39,744 nucleotides of DNA from Anaerolineales bacterium (lineage in GTDB: Bacteria; Chloroflexota; Anaerolineae; Anaerolineales; UBA6663), in assembly GCA_016789175.1 (NCBI GenBank), contig JAEURK010000138.1, forward strand, positions 1 to 39,744, read 5' to 3'. The notes under the pieces are model-generated. The model did no database searches. It saw nothing but the letters and a program-made list of their open reading frames with translations, and was not told the DNA's origin. Both the position numbers and the translations under genes were made by a program. How positions within the stretch are numbered: the stretch's first letter is position 1; every line of letters begins with the position of its first letter. Below, in pieces: positions 9,547 through 18,049 of this stretch.

Positions 9547-10176
9547 TCAGTGGGCCAGCGCTGACGAGGTCGGCAGGAAAAAGCCGGCCCAAATCTGATA
9601 AACACCGAAGCCGGCCAGGATCACGGTCGTGGTGAGATTGATCAGCATTTGTGATCGTTCGTTCAGGTGCCGGGTAGTGCCGACTGTCAAAACGAAGGCC
9701 GCCAGCCCGATGACCAGGCCGACGCCGAAGCTGATCAAATAGGCCCAGCCCAGCCACGGGTCGGCGTTGAAACCGGTCTTGAAGATCGGTCCGGCGATCG
9801 TGAACCAGAAAATGTACGGCCCCGGGCTGAGCCCGTTCATCAAGACAGCTTTGAGGAAGCTCTGCCCCGTCTGCCGGGCGTCTGGCGCACCGACCGGCGG
9901 CCGGCGCAGGTGCGTGTACGACTCCCAGGCCAGATACATCAACACGATGCCGCCGCCGATCTGCAGGCTGCGAAGCGCCCAATCCGGCAGGAACGCCAGG
10001 GTCAACAAGACCAGGGCGATGATCGGCACATCGCTGACGACCGGCGCCAGGATCAACGGCAGGGTGTGGCGTGGCCCGTAGCGGACCGCCTGTCCGAGCA
10101 GATAGGCTTGCAGCGGGCCCGGTGCGATTGCGACAGCGAGCCCGAGGCTCAAGCCTTGTACGATGTAAAACTCCAC
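9547..10176 (-). CDS. LysE/RhtB family exporter
   Basis: A 209-residue inner-membrane protein with six predicted TMs. The N-terminus LGLAVAIAPGPLQAYLLGQ carries the LysE-family APGP motif, and the second half-repeat carries NGLSPGPYIFWF. Members export amino acids or related small metabolites using the proton gradient; the substrate cannot be read here. The start is GTG (GTGGAGTTTTAC), preceded by AGGAGAG at a rather long spacing. It lies 36 bases after gatA, so it is probably co-transcribed with gatC-gatA. Confidence 0.88.
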   Translation of the reverse strand: MEFYIVQGLSLGLAVAIAPGPLQAYLLGQAVRYGPRHTLPLILAPVVSDVPIIALVLLTLAFLPDWALRSLQIGGGIVLMYLAWESYTHLRRPPVGAPDARQTGQSFLKAVLMNGLSPGPYIFWFTIAGPIFKTGFNADPWLGWAYLISFGVGLVIGLAAFVLTVGTTRHLNERSQMLINLTTTVILAGFGVYQIWAGFFLPTSSALAH

Positions 10177-10212
10177 GTGGTCGTCTCGCTCTCCTGCGTG
10201 TGTCGGGGCGGC

Positions 10213-11814
10213 CTATTGGGTCAGGGCCAGTGGCCGTCGGCTGCGCCAGGCAGCGTCGGCGGTCAGGGTTTCGAACGTGTGGGCGATGCGCAACAGAGTT
10301 GCTTCGTCCCAATCGGCGCCGAATAACTGCACGCCGATCGGCAGGCCGCCCGCATCGAAGCCGCCCGGCATCGATAGTGCCGGGATGCCGGCGTGATTGG
10401 CATTGACGGCTAACAGGTCGGCATACTGCATCAGCACCGAATTACCATAGACCGCGCCGATCTCGAAGGCCGTCGTCGGTGTGGTCGGGGTGAGGAGGGC
10501 GTTCAGGCGATATGCGCCCTGCGGGTCGAAGACTGATTCGAAGTCGCGCCGGATCAGGGTCCGCACCCGCAATGCGCGCTGGTAGTACTGGCTGGCGTAC
10601 TGCGCGCCGGACACGTACATGCCCATCAGGATCCGCAATTTCGGCTGCCGGCCAAAGCCCTCGCCGCGCGACTTGCGGTACATGTCACGCAGATCGCGGA
10701 TCGTTTGTTGGGTGCGATGGCCGTACTTGACGCCGTCGAAACGGTGCAGATTCGAAGCAGCCTCGACGCGCGAGATCACGAAGTACACGGGGATGCCGAA
10801 GGACGTGTTCGGTAACGGGACGTCTTCGACGATTTCGGCCCCGGCCCGCGCCAGTGCTTCGGCTGCAGCCCGGGTGGCGGCCACGATCTCCGGCGGCAGT
10901 TCGGTGTCGCGGATCTCGCCCGTCGTCGGGTCGGGATAGCGGATCCGGAAGTAATCGGGGCTCAGGCCGATCCGCAGACCGCGCACGCCCTGATCGAGAC
11001 CGCGACTGTAGTCCGGCACGGGCAGGGCGGCCGCTGTGGAATCGTGCGGGTCGGCGCCGGCCATGGCCTGGAGCGCAAGCGCGGCATCGCGCGCCGTGCG
11101 CGTCACCGGACCGGGACAATCCAAAGATGACCCAAAGGCGATCAGGCCGTACCGGCTGACGCGACCGTACGTCGGTTTGAGCCCCACGACGCCGCAGAAC
11201 GCCGCTGGTTGGCGGATCGAACCGGCCGTGTCGGTCCCGACCGACAGCGTCGCCTCGCCGGCGGCCACACTGGCGGCGCTCCCGCCCGACGAGCCGCCGG
11301 GCACGCAGTTTGCATTCCAGGGATTGCGCGTCGCGGGCTGAAACGCCGACGACTCGGTGGACGAGCCGTAGGCGTACTCATCCAGGTTGACTTTGCCGAT
11401 CGCGATGGCGCCGGCCGCCTGCAGACGGGCGATCGGCGTGGCCGTGTACGGCGCGACGAAGTGCTCGAGCATACGGCTGGCCGCGGTCGACGGCGTACCG
11501 GCGACGCAGAAGATGTCCTTGACGCTCAAGGGGACGCCGGCCAGCGGCCCGGGGTCTTCGCCCCTGGCCACCTGGGCGTCGATGGCGTCCGCGCGCTCCA
11601 GGGCCTGCTCAGCCTGGAGCGAGATGTAGGCGTGCACGCGCCGGCTGTTCTCCGGGTCGTCCGGGCCGGGCGATGTCGACGGGCGCCGGCCATCGACTGC
11701 GTCGATCCGGGCCAGCGTGGCTTCGACGACGGCGCGGGCGCTCACGGCGCCGGTCCGCACGCTCTCGGCGATGGCGTGCGCCGGTTGATCGGGCAATGGA
11801 AGAGAAAGGGTCAT
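10213..11814 (-). CDS. gatA: Glutamyl/aspartyl-tRNA amidotransferase subunit A (amidase)
   Basis: The amidase-signature subunit of GatCAB, which releases ammonia from glutamine for transfer in GatB. The catalytic Ser-cisSer-Lys triad is visible: Lys99 in GVPLSVKD, Ser175 in PGGSSGGSAASVAAG, and nucleophile Ser199 in GTDTAGSIRQPAAFCG. The spacing of 24 residues between the two serines is that of the family. Length is 533 residues from the ATG (MTLSLP); a GTG three codons upstream (11823) is an alternative. An extra ~17-residue Pro/Ser/Asp stretch (about residues 43-59) sits between DAVDG and VHAYIS, where most GatA proteins have none. It lies 43 bases after gatC. Confidence 0.96.
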   Translation of the reverse strand: MTLSLPLPDQPAHAIAESVRTGAVSARAVVEATLARIDAVDGRRPSTSPGPDDPENSRRVHAYISLQAEQALERADAIDAQVARGEDPGPLAGVPLSVKDIFCVAGTPSTAASRMLEHFVAPYTATPIARLQAAGAIAIGKVNLDEYAYGSSTESSAFQPATRNPWNANCVPGGSSGGSAASVAAGEATLSVGTDTAGSIRQPAAFCGVVGLKPTYGRVSRYGLIAFGSSLDCPGPVTRTARDAALALQAMAGADPHDSTAAALPVPDYSRGLDQGVRGLRIGLSPDYFRIRYPDPTTGEIRDTELPPEIVAATRAAAEALARAGAEIVEDVPLPNTSFGIPVYFVISRVEAASNLHRFDGVKYGHRTQQTIRDLRDMYRKSRGEGFGRQPKLRILMGMYVSGAQYASQYYQRALRVRTLIRRDFESVFDPQGAYRLNALLTPTTPTTAFEIGAVYGNSVLMQYADLLAVNANHAGIPALSMPGGFDAGGLPIGVQLFGADWDEATLLRIAHTFETLTADAAWRSRRPLALTQ

Positions 11815-11857
11815 GGGGCTCACAGGTCAGCGGTGCCCACGTGCAGCGGGCCGCAGC

Positions 11858-12175
11858 TCACAGGTCCTGATGCTGGATCTCGGGGACGATGAAGTACCCA
11901 TCGTCTGAGTCGGGCGAACCGGACAGGAGGGCCAGTGCGAGGTCGCTGGGCACGGGTTCGTCGGCTCGCAGGGCAGGGCGGGCGGCGGCCGTAAACGGCA
12001 CGCCGTGCGCGGCCGCCGGAATATCGTCGGGAACGGCGATGCGCTCCAACTCCCGGATGGCGGTGAGTTGCTGGTTCAGTTGATGTCGCAGATACTCGGC
12101 TTCGTCTGAAGCCAATTCGAGCGCCGCGAGCTCGACGAGATAGTCGAACAGCTCAGGCGTGATGGTGTCGGCCAT
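11858..12175 (-). CDS. gatC: Glutamyl/aspartyl-tRNA amidotransferase subunit C
   Basis: The small stabilising subunit of GatCAB that wraps around GatA. It has 105 residues, a normal length. The N-terminal helices (ELAALELASDEAEYLRHQLN) and the C-terminal DDGYFIVPEI are characteristic. A good Shine-Dalgarno (GAAGGAAG) lies 7 bases before the ATG. It is the first gene of the gatC-gatA-LysE-PTPS unit and sits behind a strong promoter. Confidence 0.93.
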   Translation of the reverse strand: MADTITPELFDYLVELAALELASDEAEYLRHQLNQQLTAIRELERIAVPDDIPAAAHGVPFTAAARPALRADEPVPSDLALALLSGSPDSDDGYFIVPEIQHQDL

Positions 12176-12201
12176 GGATCGCTTCCTTCAGGTCTCAAGG
12201 C

Positions 12202-12230
12202 ATTGTACTTGCGGCGTCCAGGGCCGTCAA
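12202..12230 (-). promoter_or_regulatory. Sigma70-type promoter of the gatC operon
   Basis: On the minus strand TTGACG (12225-12230), a 17-bp spacer, then TACAAT (12202-12207). The gatC ATG is at 12175, giving a leader of about 20 nt that contains the GAAGGAAG ribosome site. Confidence 0.85.
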
Positions 12231-12314
12231 AATAAGCCGACTGGCGATCGGAACGTCTGTTCCGCCGGGAAGGACTTTCCGCCCGGCTTTACGGCGAGGA
12301 CGCCGGTGCAACTT

Positions 12315-12320
12315 TATAAT
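12315..12320 (+). promoter_or_regulatory. Candidate -10 box for the plus-strand glycosyltransferase operon
   Basis: A perfect TATAAT in the context CTTTATAATGG, divergent from the gatC promoter. No consensus -35 lies 16-18 bp upstream. A short dyad (GCCGGG-N12-CCCGGC, 12264-12287) lies between the two divergent promoters and could be an operator. Transcription would begin just before the paired leader at 12333-12441. Confidence 0.55.
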
Positions 12321-12332
12321 GGTTATGTAGCA

Positions 12333-12441
12333 TGACCAGGTCCCATTCAACGAAAACGGCGAAAACCGGATTGAGTTAAGCGGCTAACCAGACCAACTCA
12401 ATCGGGCTTTCGGCCTAACGTCCTTGAATGTGACCTGGTCA
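12333..12441 (+). ncRNA. Structured 5' leader candidate (three-part hairpin)
   Basis: The ends pair as TGACCAGGTC (12333-12342) with GACCTGGTCA (12432-12441) and CATTCAA (12344-12350) with TTGAATG (12424-12430), interrupted by only one mismatch. Inside, GATTGAGTT (12369-12377) pairs with AACTCAATC (12395-12403), and a small GGC/GCC hairpin follows at about 12405-12415. The element starts about 13 nt after a TATAAT box and ends 19 nt before the ATG of the GT-C gene, so it would form almost the whole 5' UTR. No known riboswitch was recognised. Confidence 0.5.
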
Positions 12442-12460
12442 AAGTAGGCATTGCGCACGT

Positions 12461-15043
12461 ATGACAGAACGCGACTCTGAATTGCCAACGGCTGCGACCG
12501 GCTCCGGGCCGAAAGAACCGGCGCGTGAAGAGTCGGCCTTGAACCCCGCCGCTCGCTCACTCGCACCAGTGACGATCGACCCCGAAATCGTGGTGCGGTC
12601 AACGTTGCCGCCCTCCGGTGCGCGGCCTGTCGTACGGGTGTCGGTCGAAGTCCCACCGGGTGTGGCGGTCAGCATTCATATCGAGGCGCACAGCTCGGGC
12701 GATCCGCTGGCCGTGCGGCGCGAGACAGTGTTGATCGGTCGCTCTGAGGAGCCCCTGCAACTTCAGTCTCAGCCCGCGCCTGACCCCAGGGTGGCCGAAG
12801 CGCCCGGGCCGCTGTCGGCCCCGGCCGTGTCGGCCCCGACTGTGTCGGCCCCGACTGTGTCGGCCCCGACTGTGTCGCCCCCGACTGTGTCGGCCCCGAC
12901 TGTGTCCCCGCCTCAGGCTCCAATCGAGGAACCGGAAGCGCCCGAACCACTGGCTGCCAGCCCGGCCGTCCGCGCCCTCGGGAAGGCCTGGGCAAAGTTT
13001 CGGGTCGACACGTTCCCGCTCACGCGCTTTCACGCCATCCTTTTGGGTGTCCTCATGGGGGTCTATGCGCTCACCCGCCTGGTGGCGCTAGATCAGTTCC
13101 CGATTTACTTCTTCTCGGACGAGGCCAGCATTGCCCTGATCGGGCGGGCTGTTGTTCAGAACGGTTTCGCTGATAGCCTCGGCAACCTCTTCCCCGTGTA
13201 CTTCGAGGCGGCACCCCAGCGGTTCACGCCGGTCATCACGGCTTACCCGCTCGGCCTGGCGACCAGTTGGTTCGGGAACAGTATCGAGGTTGTTCGCGGC
13301 GCGTCGGCTGTGGTCTCGGTCCTGGGTGTGCTGGCGGTGGCCCTGGCGGCCCATCGCGTCTTCAAGGCCCGCTTTTGGTGGCTGACCATCCTGGTCTTCA
13401 CGCTCTCGCCGATCTGGCTCATTCACAGCCGAACCGGATTTGAGGCGACGTCGACGGCTTCGTTCTTTGCCGGCTTCATGTTGTTCTACCTGCTCTATCG
13501 TGAGCGCTCGCCCCTGTACGGTTTTCCGGCGCTCTTCCTTGGAGCGTTGACGTTCTACAGCTATTCGAACGCTCAGGCGGTGATGGCGGTGACCGGGCTG
13601 TTCTTGCTGGGTTCCGACTGGCGCTATCATCTCGGCCTCCCGCGCCGGGTTCAGATCGGGTTGGTGCTCTGGGGCCTCGCGATGGCCGGACCGTTGTTAA
13701 GCTTCCAACTGCAGCACCAAGATGCGCTTGGCACTCATCTGCGGGCCGTCAACTCATATCTCTTCTCGCAGGATTTGACCTGGTCCCAGAAGGCGTGGAT
13801 GTACCTCCAGCGCTATGCCTATGGCCTCAGCCCGCAGTACTGGTTCTGGCCGAACAACACCGACCTGGTGCGGCACCGCATCCCCGGCCAGGCGCAGTTG
13901 TGGGCCTGGGCGCTGCCCTTCTTCGCGCTGGGGGTGTGGGTGATCCTGCGCAACCTCAAGTCGCCGAGTCATCGAGCTGTCGCTTTGATGGCCCTGGCTG
14001 CCCCGGCCGGCGCAGCGACCCTCGAGATCGGCGCTGCCCGGGTGATGACGTTCGTGCCGCCGGCGATTCTGATGATCGCCTTCGGTGTCGACTGGTTGAT
14101 CGCGCGGATCCCGCGGCTTCATCGTCCGTTGACCGAAGGTCTGGCTGCCGGCGCCGCCGGGTTGGGTGGCATCGCCGCGATCGCCATGACGTTTCAATCG
14201 GCGCCGCTCTGGTTCTCGGATTACGGCCTGTACGGCATGCAGTACGGCGCCAAGCAGATCTTCGTCGATGCGATCCCGGCCCTGCTGCGGGCCGAGCCGG
14301 AGTCGCTTGTCCTGGTGTCGTCCACCTGGGCCAACGGCACGGATCGCTATCGCGAGTTCTTTCTGGATGGATCGACCTACGACCACGTCGCCATCCGCGG
14401 CATCGATTGGTATCAAACCCGGCTGGAGCCGCTCGACGACAGCTTGATCTTCATTGGGACACCGGCTGAACTGCAGTCTGCTCAGGACAGCGGCAAGTTC
14501 GAGGCGATCACGCCCGAGCAGACTCTTCTGTACCCCGACGGCTCGCCCGGTTTCTACGTGTTCCGAGCGCGCTATCGCCCAGGGGTCATCGCCCTGTTTG
14601 AAGCCGAGGCAGAGGCCCGGAAACAGCCCGTGACCGAGCAGGTTCAGCTCGATGGCCAGACCGTGTCGTTCACGCACTCGCTGTTCGACATGGGCACTGC
14701 CGCGCACTTGCTCGATAACGATCTCTTCACCCTTTCGCGCGGCATGGAGGCGAACCCGCTCCTCCTGCAGATCGACTTCGCCACCCCGCGTCCGATCGCG
14801 ACGGTCGTGCTGACGACCGGGACGATGGACATCTTCACCCTGACGGTCAAGGCTTACCCGGACGTGACGGCGGACCCGATTATGGTGTCGCAGCAGTTTG
14901 TCAATGCCGGCGCCGATCCAACGTCGCGGATCGACCTGCCCGAGGCGAGCGGGCCGATCCAGCGGCTCGTGATCGAGATCCACGATGAGATCTCCGGTGA
15001 AAGCGCGAACATTCATGTCCGAGAGCTGGACCTTGAGCCCTGA
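12461..15043 (+). CDS. GT-C glycosyltransferase with Pro-rich N-terminal repeat and discoidin-like C-terminus
   Basis: An 860-residue protein in three parts. Residues 1-185 are hydrophilic and probably cytoplasmic, including a VSAPT pentapeptide repeat at about 118-150. From about 190 to 560 there are roughly ten TMs; the first outside loop has FPIYFFSDEASIALIGRA with Asp220-Glu221, the GT-C catalytic-type acidic pair, followed by YPLGLATSWFG and RTGFEATSTASF. The C-terminal ~150 residues (HLLDNDLFTLSRG ... PLLLQIDFATPRPIATVVL ... IHVRELDLE) look like an F5/8 type C (discoidin) carbohydrate-binding fold. No clear Shine-Dalgarno is seen (AGTAGG, 11 bases upstream, is the best). It overlaps the GT2 gene, which probably supplies its lipid-linked sugar donor. 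Confidence 0.82.
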   Translation: MTERDSELPTAATGSGPKEPAREESALNPAARSLAPVTIDPEIVVRSTLPPSGARPVVRVSVEVPPGVAVSIHIEAHSSGDPLAVRRETVLIGRSEEPLQLQSQPAPDPRVAEAPGPLSAPAVSAPTVSAPTVSAPTVSPPTVSAPTVSPPQAPIEEPEAPEPLAASPAVRALGKAWAKFRVDTFPLTRFHAILLGVLMGVYALTRLVALDQFPIYFFSDEASIALIGRAVVQNGFADSLGNLFPVYFEAAPQRFTPVITAYPLGLATSWFGNSIEVVRGASAVVSVLGVLAVALAAHRVFKARFWWLTILVFTLSPIWLIHSRTGFEATSTASFFAGFMLFYLLYRERSPLYGFPALFLGALTFYSYSNAQAVMAVTGLFLLGSDWRYHLGLPRRVQIGLVLWGLAMAGPLLSFQLQHQDALGTHLRAVNSYLFSQDLTWSQKAWMYLQRYAYGLSPQYWFWPNNTDLVRHRIPGQAQLWAWALPFFALGVWVILRNLKSPSHRAVALMALAAPAGAATLEIGAARVMTFVPPAILMIAFGVDWLIARIPRLHRPLTEGLAAGAAGLGGIAAIAMTFQSAPLWFSDYGLYGMQYGAKQIFVDAIPALLRAEPESLVLVSSTWANGTDRYREFFLDGSTYDHVAIRGIDWYQTRLEPLDDSLIFIGTPAELQSAQDSGKFEAITPEQTLLYPDGSPGFYVFRARYRPGVIALFEAEAEARKQPVTEQVQLDGQTVSFTHSLFDMGTAAHLLDNDLFTLSRGMEANPLLLQIDFATPRPIATVVLTTGTMDIFTLTVKAYPDVTADPIMVSQQFVNAGADPTSRIDLPEASGPIQRLVIEIHDEISGESANIHVRELDLEP
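12812..12913 (+). repeat. 15-bp tandem repeat encoding VSAPT units
   Basis: Unit GTGTCGGCCCCGACT is repeated five times from 12827 (12827-12901, one unit altered to encode VSPPT). It is flanked by a diverged copy at 12812-12826 and a partial copy after 12902. Being in frame, copy-number changes would alter only the length of the Pro-rich linker. Confidence 0.9.
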
Positions 15044-15788
15044 GCCGCGCCGCCCCTGGCTGACCGTCTTCGTCCCCGCGTTCAACGAGCGCGAGGGGTT
15101 GGCTCAAAGCGTCTGGCGCGTGATGGCCGTGCTCGATCGTTTCGGCGTCGCGGCCGAGATCTTGATCGTCAACGACGCCAGCACCGACGACACCGGCCTT
15201 GTGGCCGCGGCCCTGGCGGACCTTGATCCGCGAGTGCGCTGTATCACGCATCCGATCAATCGCGGGCTTGGCAGCGGCCTGACGACCGCGATCGCTGAGG
15301 CGCGCGGCGACTGGCTGATCCTGGTGCCGGCCGATCTGGCGATCGACCCCGTTGACCTGCGACGGTACTTCGAGTCATCCTCAAACGCCGATATTGTGGT
15401 CGGTGTGGCCGACGTCCATGTCGACTACTCGTGGTTCCGTCGACTGGTCCATGCCGCCAACATCCGGGTGGTGCAGATCTTGTTCGGCATGCGCGAGCGT
15501 CAGTTCCAGTACATCTGCCTCTACCGGTTGGCCGTGTTGCGGATGCTCCAAATCGAGTACATCCGCAGCGCCTTCTTCCACGCCGAGGTTCTGATCAAGG
15601 CCAAGGCGCTCGGAGCGCGCCTATCGGAGGTCGACGTCCGCTATCGTCCCCGGTTGACCGGTGAAGCTGGGGGCGCTCGCAGTACTTTGATTGTGCACAC
15701 GCTCCGCGACATGGCCGATTTCTGGCTGCGCGGCGGTGCCGAGGCCGTGCGTCGCCAGGCCGCGCCGAGCCGGCGCTCGCTGGGTTAA
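15015..15788 (+). CDS. GT2 family glycosyltransferase (polyprenyl-phosphate sugar synthase-like)
   Basis: A 257-residue GT-A fold enzyme. The N-terminal strand LTVFVPAFNEREGLAQSV and the nucleotide-binding VNDASTDDTG are typical of DPM1/polyprenyl-phosphate mannose synthases, as are NRGLGSGLTTAIAEARGDW and VPADLAIDP, which stands where DxD normally is. No membrane segment is evident, so it probably works at the inner face of the membrane, attaching a nucleotide sugar to a lipid phosphate. The ATG at 15015 overlaps the GT-C gene by 29 bases; an ATG at 14985 would overlap by 59. The tight overlap supports a donor-synthase/transferase pair. Confidence 0.85.
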   Translation: MSESWTLSPEPRRPWLTVFVPAFNEREGLAQSVWRVMAVLDRFGVAAEILIVNDASTDDTGLVAAALADLDPRVRCITHPINRGLGSGLTTAIAEARGDWLILVPADLAIDPVDLRRYFESSSNADIVVGVADVHVDYSWFRRLVHAANIRVVQILFGMRERQFQYICLYRLAVLRMLQIEYIRSAFFHAEVLIKAKALGARLSEVDVRYRPRLTGEAGGARSTLIVHTLRDMADFWLRGGAEAVRRQAAPSRRSLG

Positions 15789-15872
15789 CGACGACGCCAG
15801 CCCCCTGCGGGTCGGTCGCCCGCGGCCCGCCCTCACCGAGCCCTTAGGTGCCTGTGTTAAAGTTCCCGTCGC

Positions 15873-16277
15873 ATGACCGTTGATGGGCGCCGCCCTCGTT
15901 CGTTATCGCTGTTGTCATTCCTGTTTCTTGGCGTCAGCCTATATCTGTGGCTGGGCGCCCTGGCGGCTGTCGCGCGCGCGGATATCGTGGCGCCGCTCAC
16001 GCTGAGCGTGCCCAGCGTGTACGTGCCGATCCGGAACGCGGTGCTGGCGGTGCTGTTCCTGGCGCTGGCCGCCGGCCTGTGGCGTCAACGCCTGTGGGGT
16101 GCGCGACTGGCCGGAGTAGCGGTTCCCATGATCGCGGCCTGGGGCCCGATCGAGCGCCTGTGGCTCGCGCGATCCGAATTCGGTGCCGTGAGCCTGCCCT
16201 GGACGATCCTGTTTTCGCTCCTCTGGACCGCCATGACGCTGGCGCTCATCTGGCGGGCGCGTCGCTTCCTGCGCTAA
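15873..16277 (+). CDS. Small four-TM membrane protein of unknown function
   Basis: A 134-residue protein with four hydrophobic segments (about residues 13-33, 50-68, 77-93 and 107-126) and positively charged ends (RRPRS at the start, RARRFLR at the end). I do not recognise a family. It is 84 bases after the GT2 gene on the same strand. The motif TAAAGT, 9 bases before the ATG, could be a weak -10 of a leaderless message. Codon usage and composition match the neighbours, and the hydrophobicity pattern makes it a believable gene. Confidence 0.65.
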   Translation: MTVDGRRPRSLSLLSFLFLGVSLYLWLGALAAVARADIVAPLTLSVPSVYVPIRNAVLAVLFLALAAGLWRQRLWGARLAGVAVPMIAAWGPIERLWLARSEFGAVSLPWTILFSLLWTAMTLALIWRARRFLR

Positions 16278-16323
16278 AGCCGGCAGGTCGTTCCTGTTTG
16301 CGGCTGGGGCGGGATAGTAAAAC

Positions 16324-16362
16324 CGGCCGCGCTTCCCGTGCTTTTCGCACAACCCGCGGCCG
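16324..16362 (+). terminator. GC-rich hairpin upstream of the carboxylase gene
   Basis: CGGCCGCG (16324-16331) pairs with CGCGGCCG (16355-16362), and the loop contains a second hairpin GTGC-TTTTC-GCAC. No U tract follows. It may terminate the small membrane-protein transcript or act as an operator-like dyad just before the -10 at 16379. Confidence 0.4.
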
Positions 16363-16378
16363 AGCCGGGTTCGGCCGG

Positions 16379-16384
16379 TATAAT
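16379..16384 (+). promoter_or_regulatory. Candidate -10 box of the carboxyltransferase gene
   Basis: A perfect TATAAT in CCGGTATAATCCG, about 62 bases before the ATG. No clear -35 is present. AGGA lies 6 bases before the ATG at 16447 and could be the ribosome site. Confidence 0.5.
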
Positions 16385-16446
16385 CCGACCTGAACGACCG
16401 CAGTCGCGACCTTTCGTCAATCCCTATTCCGATCCCAGGATTGCTC

Positions 16447-17988
<1,542 letters not shown>

Positions 17989-17996
17989 CACGCCTG

Positions 17997-18047
17997 CCCT
18001 AAAACGAAGCAGGCCGGCGCAAAGCGCCGGCCTGCTTCGTTTTAGGG
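17997..18047. terminator. 24-bp perfect convergent terminator hairpin
   Basis: Arms 17997-18020 and 18024-18047 are perfectly complementary with loop AAA. The outer part is A/T-rich (CCCTAAAACG ... CGTTTTAGGG), so each strand gives a hairpin with a U-rich 3' arm. It fills the gap between the carboxylase stop (17988) and the stop of the minus-strand HD-like gene (18050). Confidence 0.9.
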
Positions 18048-18049
18048 AC

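Noticed and set aside
12333..12441. The paired leader as a miniature inverted-repeat transposon
   Set aside because: The terminal repeats have no matching target-site duplication in the flanks, and I found no second copy in the window. A leader RNA is preferred, though not proven.
12827..12913. The 15-bp tandem repeats as a CRISPR-like array
   Set aside because: The units are contiguous with no spacers, are in frame and encode a Pro-rich linker.
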